56,174 bases of DNA from an uncultured SAR86 cluster bacterium (GTDB taxonomy: Bacteria > Pseudomonadota > Gammaproteobacteria > Magnimaribacterales > Magnimaribacteraceae), in the NCBI GenBank assembly GCA_902630715.1, contig CACOVO010000008.1, positions 1-56,174 of the forward strand. Direction: 5' to 3'. This document shows, piece by piece, positions 8,462 to 16,542 of the stretch. How positions within the stretch are numbered: the first letter of the stretch is position 1; each line of letters starts with the position of its first letter. A program made the translations under genes and the position numbers. The notes beneath the pieces were generated by a model. It had not been told where the DNA came from and made no database searches. It worked only from the letters and a program-made list of their open reading frames with translations.

Positions 8462-9637
8462 ATGTTTATTTCCCTTTTTAATACCCTTAAAGCTACAGGT
8501 GTGCCATGCACTCTTAGAGAATTGCTCGATTTAATCGCTGCAGTAGATAAGAGACTTGCATTTGCTGATATGGAGAAGTTCTATTTCTTAAGTAGAGCTA
8601 TTTTGGTGAAAGACGAAAAACACTATGATAAGTTTGATAGAGCTTTTGATATTTACTTTAAGGGCATTGAGAGCATAGACGATATTCTTGAAATGCTGAT
8701 TCCAGATGAATGGTTGAAAGCTGAATTTGAAAAGCATCTAACCGAAGAAGAACTCAAGGAGATAAAATCTCTTGGCGGCCTTGAAAAACTCATAGAGGCG
8801 TTTAAGAGAAAGCTTGAAGAACAAGAGGAAAGGCATGAAGGTGGAAATAAACAAATAGGTACCGGAGGAACTTCTCCTTTTGGTAATTCTGGCGAAAATC
8901 CTGAGGGCATTAGAGTTGGTGGAGAAGGCGGCAAAGGTAAAGCTGCTAAAATTTGGGAGGCTAGAGATTTCAAAAATCTTGATGATGATGTAGAGCTTGG
9001 CACTAGAAATATGAAGGTTGCATTAAGGAGATTAAGAAAACTCATTAGAGATAGTGCTGATGAAGAATTTGATCTCGATAACACAATTAGCTCAACAGCA
9101 AAAAAAGCAGGGCTTCTAGATGTGAAATTTAGACCTGAGAAGAGGAATGCTGTAAAAGTATTAGTTCTTTTTGATGTTGGAGGATCTATGGATCCACATA
9201 TAAAAGTTTGCGAAGAACTTTTTTCAGCTGCAAAGACTGAGTTCAAAAATTTAGAATATTTTTATTTTCACAATTTCATATACGAGACTGTGTGGAAGGA
9301 CAATCGAAGAAGGCAAAATGAACGTATCTTCACCGAGGATATCATTCACAAATACTCTGCCGATTACAAAATAATTTTTGTTGGTGACGCGACAATGGCT
9401 CCTTATGAAATTACAAATCCTGGTGGAAGTATTGAGCATTGGAATGAGGAAGCTGGTGCATTGTGGATGAAAAGAATGGTCGGAGTTTACGATAAACTTG
9501 TATGGTTGAACCCAGTTCCTGAAGAGCATTGGGAATATAGCGCTTCAGTAGAGCTAACCAGAAGTCTTGTTGAAGATAATATGTTTCCTTTGACTATCAG
9601 AGGTCTTGAAGAGAGTATGGCTTATTTGAGTAAATAG
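8462..9637 (+). CDS. VWA domain protein (CoxE-like), partner of MoxR
   Basis: A 391-residue protein. The N-terminal 130 residues are helical and charged, followed by a Gly-rich linker (about 128-162) and a VWA domain from about residue 230. The metal-site (MIDAS) motif reads DVGGS at 238-242 (the DxGxS form common in CoxE-like proteins), with FVGDATMAP further on. VWA proteins of this group pair with MoxR ATPases to remodel or metallate enzymes. It sits 3 bp after the ATPase gene and 3 bp before an ABC transporter gene, so one transcript is likely. Confidence 0.88.
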   Translation: MFISLFNTLKATGVPCTLRELLDLIAAVDKRLAFADMEKFYFLSRAILVKDEKHYDKFDRAFDIYFKGIESIDDILEMLIPDEWLKAEFEKHLTEEELKEIKSLGGLEKLIEAFKRKLEEQEERHEGGNKQIGTGGTSPFGNSGENPEGIRVGGEGGKGKAAKIWEARDFKNLDDDVELGTRNMKVALRRLRKLIRDSADEEFDLDNTISSTAKKAGLLDVKFRPEKRNAVKVLVLFDVGGSMDPHIKVCEELFSAAKTEFKNLEYFYFHNFIYETVWKDNRRRQNERIFTEDIIHKYSADYKIIFVGDATMAPYEITNPGGSIEHWNEEAGALWMKRMVGVYDKLVWLNPVPEEHWEYSASVELTRSLVEDNMFPLTIRGLEESMAYLSK

Positions 9638-9640
9638 CTC

Positions 9641-10570
9641 ATGAAAGCCCTATCAATTTCTAATTTAAAAAAAGAGTATGCTGGAGGCCTCCAAGCCCTT
9701 AAAGGCATTGATCTTCATGTAGAAAAGGGTGATTTCTTTGCACTCCTAGGACCTAATGGCGCAGGAAAATCTACTACGATTGGCATTATAAGCTCTTTAG
9801 TAACGAAAACCTCCGGACAGGTAAAAATCTTAGATATCGATATAGATGAAAATCACTCCCTAGCCAAAAAAAAACTTGGCGTTGTTGGACAAGAAGTTAA
9901 TTTCAACCAGTTTGAAAAAGTAGGTGATATTATTCGAAATCAAGCAGGCTATTACGGCTTGAGTTTTAAAGAGTCACGCGATAATGCCAAGTACTATATG
10001 CGTAAGTTAGATATTTGGGATAAAAGAAATGAACAGGCTAGAAAACTTTCGGGCGGGATGAAGCGAAGAGTTATGGTGGCTAAGGCATTGGTAAATAATC
10101 CTGATCTTCTTATTCTTGACGAACCTACAGCGGGTGTAGATATTGAATTACGAAGATCATTGTGGGATTTTTTAACCGAAATTAATGATAACGGTACCAC
10201 CATAATCCTTACTACGCATTACCTTGAAGAAGCTGAGAGATTGTGCAGAAATATTGCAATTATCGATTCCGGCGAGATAGTGGAAAACACTAGCATGCAG
10301 GAATTGTTAACTCGCCTTGAAGTTGAAACTTTTGTATTCGATCTTTCTAAGCCAATATCTGCCTTACCTGATTCTATAGATTTTGATATGACCTTGGATA
10401 ATCCGCGCAAATTAAAAGTAACAGTTGGAAAAGGCCAAGGCTTGAATTCTGTATTTGAGATTCTATCTAGATCTGGTATTGAAATATCGAGTATGAGAAA
10501 CGAGACTGGAAGACTCGAAGAACTATTTTTGGGTTTAGTAGATTCGACTTTACCAATGGAGAAAGAATGA
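9641..10570 (+). CDS. ABC exporter ATP-binding protein (DrrA/CcmA-like)
   Basis: A 309-residue ATPase with Walker A GPNGAGKST (37-45), signature LSGGM (136-140), Walker B LLILDEP (156-162) and the switch His in TTHYLEEAERLC. The subfamily with TTHYLEEAE exports drugs, lipids or polysaccharide with a single ABC-2 permease. That permease is encoded next, overlapping by 4 bp (ATGA). It begins 3 bp after the VWA gene. Substrate unknown. Confidence 0.93.
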   Translation: MKALSISNLKKEYAGGLQALKGIDLHVEKGDFFALLGPNGAGKSTTIGIISSLVTKTSGQVKILDIDIDENHSLAKKKLGVVGQEVNFNQFEKVGDIIRNQAGYYGLSFKESRDNAKYYMRKLDIWDKRNEQARKLSGGMKRRVMVAKALVNNPDLLILDEPTAGVDIELRRSLWDFLTEINDNGTTIILTTHYLEEAERLCRNIAIIDSGEIVENTSMQELLTRLEVETFVFDLSKPISALPDSIDFDMTLDNPRKLKVTVGKGQGLNSVFEILSRSGIEISSMRNETGRLEELFLGLVDSTLPMEKE

Positions 10571-11355
10571 CTCCTTTAGAACAATATAGAGCCTTAATGA
10601 CAATCTTGTACAAAGAAATACATAGATTTATGAGAATTTGGACCCAAACATTAATTCCTCCTGCAGTCATGATAATGCTTTATTTCGTTATCTTTGGGAC
10701 ACTAATAGGTAAGAGAATTGGTCAGATGGGCGGTTTTGACTACATGCAGTTCATGATTCCTGGCCTAATTATGATGTCAGTCATTAGTAATTCATACTCA
10801 AATGTGGTCTCATCATTTTTTGGCCAAAAATTTGCTCGGAGTATTGAGGAACTATTAATTACACCTTTACCACATTATTTGATTCTTTTAGGTTGGGTGC
10901 TTGGTGGAGTAGCTAGAGGTCTTTTAGTAGGTGCCATAGTTACTTTCGTATCTCTTTGGTTCTATGATTTGTCTGTAGACAACTGGGGCTTGAGTATCTT
11001 GGTAGTAATTTCTACCTCTGTACTTTTTTCGCTGGGAGGATTCCTCAACGCTTTATTTGCAGAATCCTTTGACGATATATCTATTGTTCCTACTTTCATC
11101 ATGCAACCTCTCATTTACCTAGGTGGTGTATTTTATTCAATACAGTTGCTTCCGTCCTTTTGGCAAACGGTTTCTTTGGCTAATCCTATTCTTTATATGA
11201 TAAATGCATTTAGATATTCAATTTTAGGTTCTTCGGATCTCGAAGCATTAGGTTTTTCGATTAATTATGCTGTATTTATGATAATGGGGTTCATATTCCT
11301 TTTAGCTTTTATCTGCTTATGGTTTTTAAATAAAGGTAGGGGTATAAGATCTTAA
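10567..11355 (+). CDS. ABC-2 type permease
   Basis: A 262-residue membrane protein with six hydrophobic segments (about 30-48, 60-80, 108-130, 140-162, 172-192 and 232-255). It carries the ABC-2 hallmark near the C-terminus: PLIYLGGVFYSIQLLPSFWQ followed by NPILYMINAFRYSILG. It forms the channel half of the exporter with the ATPase encoded just upstream; the two genes overlap by 4 bp. The pair resembles YadG/YadH-type exporters of unknown substrate. Confidence 0.92.
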   Translation: MTPLEQYRALMTILYKEIHRFMRIWTQTLIPPAVMIMLYFVIFGTLIGKRIGQMGGFDYMQFMIPGLIMMSVISNSYSNVVSSFFGQKFARSIEELLITPLPHYLILLGWVLGGVARGLLVGAIVTFVSLWFYDLSVDNWGLSILVVISTSVLFSLGGFLNALFAESFDDISIVPTFIMQPLIYLGGVFYSIQLLPSFWQTVSLANPILYMINAFRYSILGSSDLEALGFSINYAVFMIMGFIFLLAFICLWFLNKGRGIRS

Positions 11356-11358
11356 ATT

Positions 11359-12156
11359 ATGAAAACTTTTCTAGGCGAAAATTCAGCAATACCTAAAGAA
11401 TATGATCCCTCGATACTTACCCCATTAAATAGATACGATTCCAGACGTAAATCAGGTTTAGTCGATGCCTCTAGGGACTTTGAAGGAAGAGATTATTGGA
11501 CTTCCTATGAAACTTCTTGGTTGAATTCCAAAGGAGTACCTGAAAATAAGATATTGAATTTGTCATATAGTTGTAATTCGAAATTTTTCGTAGAGTCTAA
11601 ATCACTGAAGCTTTATTTATATTCTCTGAACAATAAAAAATTTAACTCAATAGATGAGGCAAGAAAGCTTTTAGAGAAAGATTTACAAAACGTCTTGAAA
11701 ACCGACGTAGAAATTGAGTTGAATGATGAGCCAAGGGATATCAAAGATGACTCAGTTTCGATTGATAAAACTCCTGTTGATAGCATGGACAGTCATCCAA
11801 ATGCTTTAGTTTTAGAACCAGGTGATATAGATATGTTAGAAGAAAGCTTGTCATGCAGTCTTTTTAGAAGCCTTTGTCCTGTTACAGCACAACCTGACTG
11901 GGCAACAATTTATATTTACTACAAAGGTAATTCAATCCAGCATTCAGGATTACTTAGATACTTACTTTCTTTTCGAAATCACCAAGGCTTCCATGAAGAA
12001 TGCGTAGAAAGAATATTTGTAGATATTTTAAAAAGATGCAGATTAGACGAATTATGTGTAAGAGCAAATTTTCTTAGACGCGGTGGAATTGAAATCAATC
12101 CATTAAGGTCAACTCCTGGAGTTAAATTCAGCATATCAAGAGAGATCAGACAATAG
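11359..12156 (+). CDS. queF: NADPH-dependent 7-cyano-7-deazaguanine reductase
   Basis: A 265-residue enzyme of the long E. coli-type QueF form. It reduces preQ0 to preQ1 in queuosine tRNA modification. The QueF motif ESKSLKLYLYS lies at 79-89, the catalytic Cys is C173 in SLCPVTAQPDW, and the FHEECVERIFVDIL block carries the conserved His-Glu. Length and order match the unimodular family. It follows the ABC permease gene by 3 bp and precedes slyX by 3 bp, so it seems part of the MoxR transcript. No other queuosine genes are in the window. Confidence 0.95.
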   Translation: MKTFLGENSAIPKEYDPSILTPLNRYDSRRKSGLVDASRDFEGRDYWTSYETSWLNSKGVPENKILNLSYSCNSKFFVESKSLKLYLYSLNNKKFNSIDEARKLLEKDLQNVLKTDVEIELNDEPRDIKDDSVSIDKTPVDSMDSHPNALVLEPGDIDMLEESLSCSLFRSLCPVTAQPDWATIYIYYKGNSIQHSGLLRYLLSFRNHQGFHEECVERIFVDILKRCRLDELCVRANFLRRGGIEINPLRSTPGVKFSISREIRQ

Positions 12157-12159
12157 ACT

Positions 12160-12351
12160 ATGACGAATGAAAGATTAGACAAATTGGAAACCAAGAGTGT
12201 TTATCAGGAGGACTTTCTTGAGAGACTTAGCTCGGAACTCAGAACACAGCAAAAGGAGATTATTGCCCTTAAGGAGGAACTTAAGTTGCTTAAAGATTCC
12301 TTACAAGCAGACCATATAGAAGAAGGAAATCAAAAGCCACCACACTATTAA
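12160..12351 (+). CDS. slyX: SlyX family protein
   Basis: A 63-residue coiled-coil protein ending in the diagnostic PPHY tail. Heptad-like Leu/Ile spacing runs from about residue 5 to 47 (RLDKLETKSVYQEDFLERL). SlyX is a small conserved gammaproteobacterial protein of unknown function. It is 3 bp downstream of queF and ends about 55 bp before tRNA-Ser. Confidence 0.88.
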   Translation: MTNERLDKLETKSVYQEDFLERLSSELRTQQKEIIALKEELKLLKDSLQADHIEEGNQKPPHY

Positions 12352-12384
12352 ATAAATCCTCACATACGATTATTAAAAACGATT

Positions 12385-12390
12385 TATAAT
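12385..12390 (+). promoter_or_regulatory. -10 box of the tRNA-Ser promoter
   Basis: A perfect TATAAT ends 15 bp before the mature tRNA 5' end. No good -35 hexamer is visible 17 bp upstream. Confidence 0.4.
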
Positions 12391-12405
12391 GCCGCATTAA
12401 AATAA

Positions 12406-12495
12406 GGAGAGATGGCAGAGTGGTCGAATGCGCACGCTTGGAAAGCGTGTAAGGTGTCAAAGCCTTCGAGGGTTCGAATCCCTCTCTCTCCGCCA
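12406..12495 (+). tRNA. tRNA-Ser (anticodon GGA)
   Basis: A 90-nt class II tRNA with encoded CCA. The acceptor stem ggagaga pairs with tctctcc, the anticodon stem cacgc/gcgtg holds loop ttggaaa, so the anticodon is GGA. A long variable arm precedes the T arm (gaggg ttcgaat ccctc). Confidence 0.97.
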
Positions 12496-12507
12496 TATAA
12501 TCAATAA

Positions 12508-13881
12508 ATGAACTTGAATTTAGATCTAGGATGGGAAGAATGGGTAAGCCTACCTGCAATTAACTTGCCTTTTATTAAAGCAAAAGTTGATACGGGTGCA
12601 CAGACCTCTGTTCTCCATGCAAGACACATAGAAGTTTTCAAAGTTAAAAATAAAAAGTTTGTTCGCTTCGAAATTTCTCCTTTGCCAGAAAAGCCAAATT
12701 TTAAGGTTTCATGTTCAGCTCCTTTGATCGGAAGAAGGAAAGTAACTAGTTCAAACGGTGAATCAGAAAAAAGGTATTTTATAAAAACTGATATAGAAAT
12801 TTCAGGTCAAACCTGGGAAATTGAAATATCTCTTACCGATAGAAATACTATGCAATATAGGATGCTCATAGGAAGAAGCTCTATTGGACCGGAAATGACA
12901 GTTTACGCAAATGAAAGCTTTTTAAATGGGCAACCTGCTTCAAAGAATCCTTACTCCTCTAAAAAGAAGAGATCATTAAAATCAAGAAGGGCATTAAGAA
13001 TAGCACTCTTAACAAGAGAGCCTAATAACTATACATCTAAACGAATTGTCATAGCTGGGCAGCAAAGAGGTCACCAAGTCGAACCAATAAACTCTACAAG
13101 ATGTTATTTAGACGTTGATACAGGTAATCCTGAGATCTATTATGATTCAAGCCCTTTACCAAAATATGATGTGGTGATACCCCGAATAGGAGCATCTATT
13201 ACATCCTATGGACTTGCAGTTACAAGGCAATTCGAACTGACTGGTGCGATTCCTTTGAATAATCCGCAAGCTATTGCCAATTCAAGAGATAAATTATTAG
13301 CCCATCAATTATTAGCTTCTGCAAATATTAATATGCCAGTAACTGGCTTTGCTTCTTCACCTAAAGATACCAATGGAGTAATAAATACCGTCGGAACGAT
13401 GCCTCTAGTCATCAAACTATTAGAATCATCCCAAGGAAAAGGGGTCATTCTTGCTGAAACGAAAAAAGCTGCTGAAACAGTTATTAACGCTTTTAGGGGC
13501 TTACAGGCGAATTTTCTGGTGCAAGAATATATTGAAGAATCAAAAGGAGAAGATTTGAGATGTTTAGTAATTGATGGAAAAGTTGTGGGCTCCATTCTTA
13601 GATCAAATAAAGAAAATGATTTTAGATCGAATCTGCACCAAGGAGGTATTGCACAAAGTACTTCAATCACTGCAAAAGAGAGAGGCATTGCTGTTAGAGC
13701 AGCAAAAGCAATAGGGCTTTCAGTAGCTGGAGTTGATATACTAAGAAGTAATAGAGGACCACTAGTTCTTGAAGTAAATAGTTCACCTGGAATTCAGGGA
13801 ATAGAAAAAACTTTAGAAACTGATATTGCTGGTCAAATTATTTCTTTTTGTGAGAAAAAATTGGGAATATTGCCAAATTAA
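12508..13881 (+). CDS. rimK: RimB-RimK fusion: retropepsin-like zinc protease domain joined to ATP-grasp glutamate ligase
   Basis: A 457-residue two-domain protein. Residues about 5-145 match the RimK-associated retropepsin-like domain (DUF785/RimB), with KAKVDTGAQTSVLHARHIE carrying the DTGA aspartate. A basic linker (150-160) leads to a complete RimK ligase (about 160-455): RIALLTREPNNYTSKRI, DVVIPRIGASITSYG, LVIKLLESSQGKGVILAET, LVQEYI and LEVNSSPGIQGIEKT. RimK adds glutamates to the C-terminus of ribosomal protein S6. In many bacteria RimB is separate and modulates RimK; here both are on one chain. The gene starts 12 bp after tRNA-Ser and may share its transcript. Confidence 0.93.
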   Translation: MNLNLDLGWEEWVSLPAINLPFIKAKVDTGAQTSVLHARHIEVFKVKNKKFVRFEISPLPEKPNFKVSCSAPLIGRRKVTSSNGESEKRYFIKTDIEISGQTWEIEISLTDRNTMQYRMLIGRSSIGPEMTVYANESFLNGQPASKNPYSSKKKRSLKSRRALRIALLTREPNNYTSKRIVIAGQQRGHQVEPINSTRCYLDVDTGNPEIYYDSSPLPKYDVVIPRIGASITSYGLAVTRQFELTGAIPLNNPQAIANSRDKLLAHQLLASANINMPVTGFASSPKDTNGVINTVGTMPLVIKLLESSQGKGVILAETKKAAETVINAFRGLQANFLVQEYIEESKGEDLRCLVIDGKVVGSILRSNKENDFRSNLHQGGIAQSTSITAKERGIAVRAAKAIGLSVAGVDILRSNRGPLVLEVNSSPGIQGIEKTLETDIAGQIISFCEKKLGILPN

Positions 13882-13892
13882 AAGGAGAAAAA

Positions 13893-14753
13893 ATGACAAG
13901 TTTAAAGAACAAGACATTATTTGTTTCAGGTGCAAGCAGAGGAATAGGCCTAGCAATTGCTAAAAGAGCAGCTGAGGATGGTGCGAATATAATACTAGCT
14001 GCTAAAACTGCGGAACCTCATCCGAAACTACCGGGCACAATCTATACTGCAGCTGAGGAAATCGTCGAGGCAGGAGGTCAGGCTCTTCCAGTTATATGTG
14101 ATATTAGAGATGAAGAAAATGTAAGGAAAGCCGTCAACGAAGGCTTAGACAAATTCGGTGCCATAGATATATGTGTTAACAACGCTTCTGCTATTCAACT
14201 AACGGGCACCCTTCAGACAGATATGAAGAGATATGACTTAATGAATCAAATTAATTCAAGAGGAACCTTTCTTGTTAGTAAAGTGTGTTTGCCGCATCTA
14301 CTTAAATCAGAAAATCCTCATATTCTAAATTTATCTCCTCCTTTAGACATGGATCCTAAGTGGTTTGGGCCACATGTTGCATATACTATGGCTAAATTTG
14401 GAATGAGTTTGTGTGTGCTTGGAATGGCTGAAGAGTTTAAAGAAGAAGGCGTTGCTGTAAATGCACTATGGCCAAGAACTGCTGTAGCAACGGCAGCCAT
14501 AAAAAATGCCTTAGGGGGTGACAGCGTAATGAATATATCGAGATCTCCCGAAATAATGGCAGATGCCGCATATGTCATACTTACAAAAAATTCTCGTGAG
14601 TTTACAGGAAACTTTTGCATTGATGATAATTTATTAGCTGAAAATGGAGTAACGGATTTTTCAAAGTATGCACAAGTTCCTTTCTCTGAATTAGCTCCAG
14701 ACTTTTTCGTTCCTGATGAGATAGAGGCCCCTGAAGCTGCAAAAAACAGTTAA
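13893..14753 (+). CDS. SDR family oxidoreductase (HSDL2/citronellal-dehydrogenase-like)
   Basis: A 286-residue short-chain dehydrogenase. The cofactor motif is SGASRGIGLAIAKR, the insert KTAEPHPKLPGTIYTAAEEI is typical of the HSDL2 subgroup, CVNNASAI is the NNAS motif, and the catalytic Tyr/Lys are in YTMAKFGMS. The SxxK region and WPRTAVATAAI fit the peroxisomal HSDL2-like family, which is linked to lipid metabolism. AAAAGGAG precedes the ATG, 11 bp after rimK. The next gene overlaps its stop by 1 bp. Confidence 0.9.
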   Translation: MTSLKNKTLFVSGASRGIGLAIAKRAAEDGANIILAAKTAEPHPKLPGTIYTAAEEIVEAGGQALPVICDIRDEENVRKAVNEGLDKFGAIDICVNNASAIQLTGTLQTDMKRYDLMNQINSRGTFLVSKVCLPHLLKSENPHILNLSPPLDMDPKWFGPHVAYTMAKFGMSLCVLGMAEEFKEEGVAVNALWPRTAVATAAIKNALGGDSVMNISRSPEIMADAAYVILTKNSREFTGNFCIDDNLLAENGVTDFSKYAQVPFSELAPDFFVPDEIEAPEAAKNS

Positions 14754-15220
14754 TGCAAAGAATTTATACAATACTTTTCTTTATTTGTGTCTCAAATTTA
14801 ATCTATCCTGATGAAAGACAAATAGAAGACTGTACAGATATTTCAGAAGACTCAGAGAGGCTCAAATGTTTTGACAGTTTCTTTGAAACCGAGAACACAA
14901 TGATTCTAGTTGATCAAGATGATATAACTATATTTGAGGAGAAAGAGGACGATCCAGCCAAAGATAAAAAATTAATTGTTAAGACATCAAGATCGGTCAT
15001 CAATGAAAATCTTATCTTAACTGGAGTTAGACTGTCTGGACGAGATTACATTTTTGAGTTGAATGACAAATCTTTTTGGAGAAATATTGAAAATATAAGA
15101 AGGAAAGATTTGCCCTCTCCAGGTGACAAAGTAGAACTTCAACCAGGAATCTTGGGCTCAATGTTTTTGAAGATAAAGGGAAAGAAAACAAAGATAAGGA
15201 TAAAAAAAATTAGAAAATGA
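14753..15220 (+). CDS. Exported small protein with a CxD...RLKCFD motif
   Basis: A 155-residue product with a signal peptide (QRIYTILFFICVSNLIYPD) followed by DCTDISEDSERLKCFDSFF. The Cys-Asp...Arg-Leu-Lys-Cys-Phe-Asp pattern is widespread at the start of small proteobacterial periplasmic proteins of unknown role. The C-terminal half (about 85-155: FELNDKSFWRNIENI, GDKVELQPGILGSMFLKI) looks like the matching beta-rich domain of that group. The tail is very basic. Its ATG overlaps the SDR stop and its stop overlaps the next start by 4 bp. Confidence 0.7.
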   Translation: MQRIYTILFFICVSNLIYPDERQIEDCTDISEDSERLKCFDSFFETENTMILVDQDDITIFEEKEDDPAKDKKLIVKTSRSVINENLILTGVRLSGRDYIFELNDKSFWRNIENIRRKDLPSPGDKVELQPGILGSMFLKIKGKKTKIRIKKIRK

Positions 15221-15609
15221 TAGAAACAATAGAAGAAACAAGAAGTTTTAATGTTAAAGCGACCGTCATTTGGAATATTATAGGAAATATTTCTAGATGT
15301 GACTGGGTACCAGGGGTAGAGAGTATTGAGCTTAATGGAGATGAGCGGACGTTTAAAATGGCTGGCATGGGTGAGTTAGTAGAAAAAATTCTTGAATGTG
15401 ATGAAGAGGCTATGATTCTGAAATATTCTGCTATTAAGACAATGGCTCCAATAAAACACCATCTAGCTCAAATAAATTTAATTGAAGATGGCGAAAAAAC
15501 ATTATTTCGTTGGTCAACAGAGATAGATCCACCAGAATTTTCTGAGGCTATTAGAGCAGGCATGTTAGCCTCACTTGATAAGCTAGAAGAAATAGTTTCA
15601 AATCAATAA
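15217..15609 (+). CDS. SRPBCC (START-like) ligand-binding family protein
   Basis: A 130-residue helix-grip protein. The pattern at the start (VKATVIWNIIGNISRCDWVPGVESIEL) and the amphipathic C-terminal helix (MLASLDKLEEIVS) fit polyketide cyclase/SRPBCC proteins that bind hydrophobic ligands. It overlaps the upstream exported protein by 4 bp and is the last gene before csrA. Ligand unknown. Confidence 0.8.
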   Translation: MIETIEETRSFNVKATVIWNIIGNISRCDWVPGVESIELNGDERTFKMAGMGELVEKILECDEEAMILKYSAIKTMAPIKHHLAQINLIEDGEKTLFRWSTEIDPPEFSEAIRAGMLASLDKLEEIVSNQ

Positions 15610-15679
15610 ACCCTTAAAAAAACATCATCTTCACAAGATTAATTTAAATTGATAAGGTTACAATATAAACATTAAGTCT

Positions 15680-15687
15680 GGGGAGGG
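15680..15687 (+). promoter_or_regulatory. csrA ribosome binding site containing a CsrA-type GGA motif
   Basis: The stretch GGGGAGGG lies three bases before the csrA ATG. It is a strong Shine-Dalgarno site and contains the GGA core CsrA binds, so autoregulation is plausible, as known in other gammaproteobacteria. A weak upstream TTGATA is at 15649-15654. Confidence 0.55.
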
Positions 15688-15690
15688 TTT

Positions 15691-15858
15691 ATGTTAGTGC
15701 TTAGCAGAAAGGCCGAAGAGGCTATGTACATTGGAGACGATATCAAGATAACTGTACTAGATATAAGGGGAGGGCAAGTAAGAATAGGTATTTCAGCTCC
15801 CAAGGAAGTTAAAATTCATAGAGAAGAAGTTTATCAACGCATAGTCGAAGAAGAGTAG
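15691..15858 (+). CDS. csrA: Carbon storage regulator CsrA
   Basis: A 55-residue protein encoded by ATG to TAG. It starts [20 protein letters not shown] and contains the RNA-binding [19 protein letters not shown] block, nearly identical to known CsrA (RIGVNAPKEVSVHREEIYQ in E. coli). Arg at the end of that block is the known GGA-contacting residue. CsrA dimers bind GGA loops in mRNA leaders and control translation globally. The product is about 6 residues shorter at the C-terminus than E. coli CsrA, which is normal variation. tRNA-Arg follows 45 bp downstream, the usual csrA-tRNA neighbourhood of gammaproteobacteria. Confidence 0.96.
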   Translation: MLVLSRKAEEAMYIGDDIKITVLDIRGGQVRIGISAPKEVKIHREEVYQRIVEEE

Positions 15859-15889
15859 GTACTGAGATAAGTTATTCAAAAAAAAGGGT

Positions 15890-15895
15890 TATAAT
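15890..15895 (+). promoter_or_regulatory. -10-like TATAAT before tRNA-Arg
   Basis: A perfect TATAAT lies 8 bp before the tRNA 5' end. The tRNA may have its own promoter here or be read through from csrA. Confidence 0.3.
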
Positions 15896-15903
15896 CCCTA
15901 CAA

Positions 15904-15980
15904 GGGGCTGTAGCTCATTTGGATAGAGTGTCTGGCTACGAACTAGAAGGTAGCAGGTTCGAATCCTGCCAGCCCCGCCA
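15904..15980 (+). tRNA. tRNA-Arg (anticodon ACG)
   Basis: 77 nt with encoded CCA. The acceptor stem ggggctg pairs with cagcccc, the anticodon stem tctgg/ctaga holds loop ctacgaa, giving anticodon ACG (read as ICG after deamination). The T arm is gcagg ttcgaat cctgc. Confidence 0.97.
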
Positions 15981-16051
15981 CCTCCTAACAAGCTTAAATC
16001 TCTCAAGGTTGAAAGTTCTTTAATGTAAAGAAAAAGGAAAAGCTGTTAAGT

Positions 16052-16519
16052 TTAGCTAGTCGTGCTTAATGTTTTCTTTGCCTTATATTTATTCACTATC
16101 TCGAATAAAAGATAAAACCAAAAACCATTAATTATAGGTTCTACGAAGGCATCAATGGCTGCGAGATTTAACGGAGCACCGGTCAATAATCTATTACAAG
16201 TCATAGCAATAAGTATATGTCCTACTGTGTATACAAAAGCGAGTAATAGACCAACTTGACCTACCTTAATAAGGTTAGTGCCATTTGATTCAATTTTTTT
16301 GACAAAAATCCTTTTTAAATAAACTAAGAGAAAATAGAACCAAAATCCATTAATTATAGGTTCTACGAAGGCATCTGCTGCTGCCATATCTAGCGTAGCA
16401 CCAGTAATTATTCTGTTACAAGTCATGGCAATGAAGATGTGCCCGACCGTATAGATTATTGCCAGATAAAGATTTTCATATTTGAAAATCTTAATATCAT
16501 CGTAATTTAGATATTTCAC
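16052..16519 (-). CDS. Membrane protein made of two near-identical repeats, unknown family
   Basis: A 155-residue protein built from two copies of a module of about 45 residues: YTVGHIFIAMTCNRIITGA at about 23-41 and YTVGHILIAMTCNRLLTGA at about 97-115. Each is followed by an AFVEPIINGFWFY block. Each module looks like two membrane segments with buried His and Glu, four in total. The general layout (TGA...A...EP...FY) recalls DUF2061 but I cannot confirm it. A 29-bp stretch is identical in both halves, pointing to a recent duplication or gene conversion. It is divergent from mntR across a 70-bp gap, so Mn-linked control is possible. Confidence 0.75.
   Translation of the reverse strand: MKYLNYDDIKIFKYENLYLAIIYTVGHIFIAMTCNRIITGATLDMAAADAFVEPIINGFWFYFLLVYLKRIFVKKIESNGTNLIKVGQVGLLLAFVYTVGHILIAMTCNRLLTGAPLNLAAIDAFVEPIINGFWFYLLFEIVNKYKAKKTLSTTS
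16125..16153 (-). repeat. Copy 1 of a 29-bp exact repeat inside the duplicated membrane gene
   Basis: These 29 bases are identical to 16347-16375, 222 bp (74 codons) away and in the same frame. They encode the DAFVEPIING part of the C-terminal module. Confidence 0.9.
16347..16375 (-). repeat. Copy 2 of the 29-bp exact repeat
   Basis: Matches 16125-16153 exactly and codes for DAFVEPIING in the N-terminal module. Flanking codons of the two modules have diverged, so the exact match stands out. Confidence 0.9.
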
Positions 16520-16528
16520 ATGGCAAAT

Positions 16529-16542
16529 GTAGCAATGGCTAC
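16529..16542. promoter_or_regulatory. Inverted repeat in the mntR divergent region
   Basis: GTAGC-AATG-GCTAC is a perfect 5-bp inverted repeat between mntR and the duplicated membrane gene, 9 bp upstream of the latter's ATG. It could be an operator; it does not match a site I know for MntR. Confidence 0.3.

Noticed and set aside
8653-9246. Long minus-strand open frame (197 codons)
   Set aside because: It lies fully inside the VWA gene, is serine/proline-rich without motifs, and is a shadow of the real frame.
7607-9637. MoxR-VWA pair as CO dehydrogenase maturation genes (coxDE)
   Set aside because: No coxL, coxM or coxS nearby; sequence similarity alone does not support CO oxidation.
14318-14620. 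Minus-strand open frame inside the HSDL2-like SDR
   Set aside because: No ribosome site and no recognisable motif; the plus-strand SDR frame explains the region.
16016-16032. TTCTTTA-ATG-TAAAGAA hairpin after tRNA-Arg
   Set aside because: AT-rich stem with no T run on either side; likely chance in this base composition.
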